Shown here piece by piece: positions 61,495 to 64,000 of a stretch of DNA of 64,000 nucleotides; position 1 is the stretch's first letter; each line of letters begins with the position of its first letter. The stretch covers positions 248,001 through 312,000 of the forward strand of contig WHUX01000003.1 in the NCBI GenBank assembly GCA_015179025.1, in the 5' to 3' direction. Origin of the DNA: Terfezia claveryi. Taxonomy: Eukaryota; Ascomycota; Pezizomycetes; Pezizales; Pezizaceae. The position numbers and the translations under genes were made by a program. The notes under the pieces are model-generated. The model did no database searches. It was not told where the DNA came from and saw only the letters and a list, made by a program, of their open reading frames with translations.

Positions 61495-61885
61495 GAGTCT
61501 TTTGCTAGGTTTCTGAAGGTTTGATTTTATATTTACATGAGACTTTTTTTTTGCTTCTATTAGAGTCTTTTGCTAGGTTTCCATAGGGTTAAATTTGAAT
61601 TTGGTTTGAGACTTATTTTTTGCTTCTATTGGAGTCTTTTGCTAGGTTTCCGTAGGGTTAAATTTGAATTTGCTTTGAGACTTATTTTTTGCTTCTATTG
61701 GAGTCTTTTGCTAGGTTTCCGTAGGGTTAAATTTAAATTCACACAAGACATTTATATAGCTTCTATTCGAGTCCTTTGCCAGGTTTCTGTAGAGTAAATT
61801 TATATGAGATATTACATTGGCTTCTATTCGAGTCCTTTGCTAGGTTTCCGTGTAGTGAATTTACATGAGATTTTGCATTGGCTTC
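61495..61885 (+). repeat. ~65-bp tandem repeat with GAGTCTTTTGCTAGGTTTCC
   Basis: Six units. The central three are nearly exact (GCTTCTATTGGAGTCTTTTG, then CTAGGTTTCCGTAGGGTTAA, then ATTTGAATTTG); the outer units are diverged and differ in the AT-rich part. An open frame through the centre simply translates the repeat. Confidence 0.92.
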
Positions 61886-62111
61886 TTTCATGAGCCCTAG
61901 CAATGACTTCACTAGTGAGACCTATATAAAGTTTCTATAGGATAGAGACCATAATACGTGAAACCTAAACAAAGTTTTGTTCGAAACCTCAAAAGGTTTT
62001 TCTGAAACCACCAAAAGTTTCCGAGTAGACCTTTGGAGGTTTCCCATACAATTGTTGATGTGAAACCTCTTTTGGTCTCACTCTTGAGACCTGACCAAAT
62101 AAACCACAGTG

Positions 62112-62245
62112 TATTCCCATCAGGTCTACACTGGTTCCTATACTTTTGGCATCGGACCAGACCCATCTTACAAACTTTTCTGAGAACAAGAAATTGTGGC
62201 CCCTATACATGAACATAGGGAACATCCATCAGCAAAAATTTTCTT
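62112..62245 (+). pseudogene. Plavaka-like transposase, second fragment
   Basis: Reads PSGSTLVPILLASDQTHL (with one shift), then TNFSENKKLWPLYMNIGNIH. The string SDxTHLTNFSGxKKLWPxYxxIGNI is a hallmark of Plavaka-type transposases, following the LVP(I/V) block. Homology ends at about 62245, so the catalytic C-terminal half is missing. Confidence 0.7.
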
Positions 62246-62379
62246 ACGTTGCAGCGCGCCCGCAAGCATTACAACGGCAATTTGTTCCTAACGAGCTCTC
62301 TCTACACATCATGTCTATTGTCTATATCTTAAGTATTCCTGACCCTTTAGCTAAACACTACTAATACTTTCTCTACCAG

Positions 62380-62555
62380 AACTACAATTCTATCGGACAA
62401 CTACAATCCTATCGGACCACTACAATACTATCAGACCACTACAATCCTATCGGACCACTACAATCTAGTCTATTACCGACCGAATCCAGTCTATTACTGA
62501 CTGAATCCAGTCTATTACCGACCGGATCCAGTCTATTTACTGACACAATCCAGTC
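62380..62555 (+). repeat. Two adjoining minisatellites (19-bp and 21-bp units)
   Basis: First about five units of ACTACAATCCTATCGGACC (62380-62462), then about five of GAATCCAGTCTATTACYGACC (62466-62552). The switch is abrupt. Confidence 0.92.
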
Positions 62556-62659
62556 GATATTCATGTTTACCACATGCAGCTATTTCCTCCACCGTACTAG
62601 GTGGTGCCAATACCTGGAGGAGCTCAAACCCGACGGCACAGGGATAATTCCAACACCAG

Positions 62660-62757
62660 CTATTAGCTGATTGTTAGACAGCGGGGGCTGGTCCTCAGAC
62701 AGCGGGAACTGGTTTTGAGACAGCAGGAACTGGTTCTGAGACCGCAGGAACTGGATT
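62660..62757 (+). repeat. 24-bp tandem repeat GACAGCGGGAACTGGTTTTGA
   Basis: Four imperfect units. Confidence 0.88.
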
Positions 62758-62930
62758 GGACATTAGGAGGCTCGTGAGAATAGGGGGCGTGGGGGTACCC
62801 TACTTCAAAAGTGTGGCCGCCTGGGACTTAGAGTTTTTTTCCTGTCATTGCTTCAGAATACCGGTATACACTGATTTCTATGCTTATTTGCACCATAGTA
62901 CGGAGGTTGTGTGCTCGCTCATTTTCTTGC
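62758..62930. other. Short unassigned spacer
   Basis: No feature recognised between the 24-bp repeat and the large satellite. Confidence 0.3.
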
Positions 62931-63705
62931 TCATTTGTGCGCTGAATTCTAGGCTGATTTGGTCGCTCGATTCTCAATTCTAGGCTGATTTGCTTGCTCA
63001 ATTCCAGGCTGATTTGCTCGCTCGATTATATGCTGATTTGCTTGCTCGATTCTAGGCTGATTTGCTCGCTCGATTCTAGGCTGATTTGCTTGCTCGATTC
63101 CAGGCTGATTTGCTCGCTCAATGCTAAGCTGATTTGCTGGCTCGATTCCAGGCTGATTTGCTCGCACGATTCAAGGCTGATTTGCACGCTCAATTCTAGG
63201 CTGATTTGGGCGGTGGATTCCAGGCTGATTTGGACGGTGGATTCCAGGCTGATTTGCACGGTCGGATACATGGGCTATTTGCACGGTGGATTCCAGGCTG
63301 ATTTGCACGGTCGGATACATGGGCTATTTGTATGCTGATTTCTAGGGCTATTTGAACGCTGACTTCTAGGCTATTTGGACGCTGACTTCCAGGGCTATTT
63401 GCACGCAGATATATGAGCTATTTGCACGCTGATTTCTAGGGCTATTTGGACGCTGACTTCTAGGCTATTTGGACGCTGACCTCCAGGGCTATTTGCACGC
63501 AGATATATGAGCTATTTGCATGCTGATTTCTAGGGCTATTTGGACGCTGACTTCTAGACTATTTGGACGCTAACTTCCAGGGCTATTTGCACGCAGATAT
63601 ATGAGCTATTTGCACGCGGGTATATGGGCTATTTGCACGCTGATTTCTAGGGCTATTTGCATGGTCGGATATATGGGCTATTTGTACGGTGATTTTAGGG
63701 GTGCG
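62931..63705 (+). repeat. Evolving 22-24-bp satellite (AGGCTGATTTGCTCGCTCGATTCT to GGGCTATTTGCACGCTGATTTCT)
   Basis: About 32 units. The first part (to about 63215) repeats GATTCTAGGCTGATTTGCTCGCTC. A middle part substitutes GGTGGATTCCAGGCTGATTTG. The last part uses GGGCTATTTGCACGCTGATTTCTA and forms higher-order blocks of three to five units (e.g. GCAGATATATGAGCTATTTGC recurs at 63403, 63500 and 63593). The plus-frame LDSRLICS reading is only a translation of the 24-bp unit. Confidence 0.95.
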
Positions 63706-64000
63706 ATCATAGTTGTTTATTAAGCTAGATTTAGATATTATCATGAGAATCAAGACATTTTTGGAAATGCATAAAATGCAGATGCGAGAGTAAAAGAGTG
63801 CAGTGTCAATGACAACAGTGAGGAGGGGGTATAGTGCCTTCAGATGGTTACAGGTAATGAGCTTGCAATCACAACGTGAGGAGGGACTAGTCTGCCTTCT
63901 GAAGGTCACAAGTAATAGGCTCACAATCATAATGTTGAGTTGGGTGAAAGAGTGTTAGAAGCGGATGTGTGAAGAGGAAGACATTGGGAATGGGGCACAC
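63706..64000. other. Unassigned right edge with a ~70-bp duplicated block
   Basis: GTGAGGAGG...GTATAGTGCCTTCAGATGGTTACAGGTAATGAGCTTGCAATCACAA at 63813-63876 is repeated, diverged, at 63877-63936. No coding feature is recognised. Confidence 0.5.

Larger units (their letters stand above)
60776..62111. other. Unidentified insert between the halves of the Plavaka-like gene
   Basis: The Plavaka-like reading stops at 45976 (YSEMNT) and continues at about 62100 with only about ten residues unaccounted for, so this 1.3 kb is an additional insertion at almost the same site as chromovirus 4. It is AT-rich, non-coding, and made of GAGACCT- and GGTTTCC-containing repeats. No LTR pair or terminal inverted repeat was resolved. 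Confidence 0.5.

Noticed and set aside
62994..63338. Plus-strand LDSRLICS frame as a repeat protein or multi-pass membrane protein
   Set aside because: Each residue block is one 24-bp satellite unit; other frames and the minus strand are equally open.

Overview
This window looks like a transposon-dense, probably heterochromatic segment from a filamentous ascomycete. The evidence is the repertoire: a LINE family resembling fungal Tad1 elements with a C-terminal RNase H and Cys/His tail, chromodomain-bearing Ty3/gypsy elements, Ty1/copia elements (one primed from the anticodon arm of initiator tRNA-Met), a Plavaka-like transposase, pogo-like and Helitron remnants, and short GT-AG introns. Older copies carry mostly C-to-T and G-to-A changes and stop codons, as RIP-type repeat mutation produces. 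No rRNA, tRNA gene, CRISPR array or conserved housekeeping gene was recognised.

Layout. 1-2.5 kb: a copia gag scrap, a copia-type LTR and small inverted repeats. 2.5-7.8 kb: a tandemly repeated, unrecognised gene unit (one 3'-flank relic and two gene copies). Its predicted product has a Thr/Val-rich outer region, one membrane helix and a leucine-heptad coiled coil; a Helitron relic and a putative LTR lie between the copies. 7.8-9.2 kb: degenerate tandem repeats, a second copia-type LTR and a pogo transposase scrap. 9.2-17.2 kb: four LINE copies nested inside one another. Three nested insertions are bounded by 11-13 bp target duplications and poly-A tails, and a hAT-like MITE full of a 9-bp minisatellite sits in the third. 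17.25-17.6 kb: pogo remnant.

17.6-34.05 kb (minus strand): a decayed copia element split by chromovirus 1 (19441-25753, complete, duplication GCTTT) and by the heavily mutated chromovirus 2. The latter carries a young non-autonomous LTR element (30850-32594) whose two 289-bp LTRs read as identical. 34.05-37.4 kb: AT-rich unassigned DNA. 37455-43656 (plus strand): chromovirus 3, duplication TGCAT. 45.0-62.2 kb: a Plavaka-like transposase split by a large chromovirus (45977-60775), itself split by a nearly complete copia element (52938-58770, duplication GGACT), with a second unexplained insert at 60776-62111. 62.3-64 kb: stacked minisatellites.

The open reading frames therefore mostly serve element replication (gag, protease, reverse transcriptase, RNase H, integrase), not a host pathway. 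The observations I rate highest are: the tandem Thr-rich membrane/coiled-coil gene unit; a predicted membrane helix after the integrase chromodomain in two chromoviruses; paired palindromes of unrelated sequence at the same LTR position; paired 3'-UTR hairpins with compensatory changes in the LINE; the nested LINE stack; and a Cys/His-rich insert between RNase H and integrase in the 45977-60775 element.
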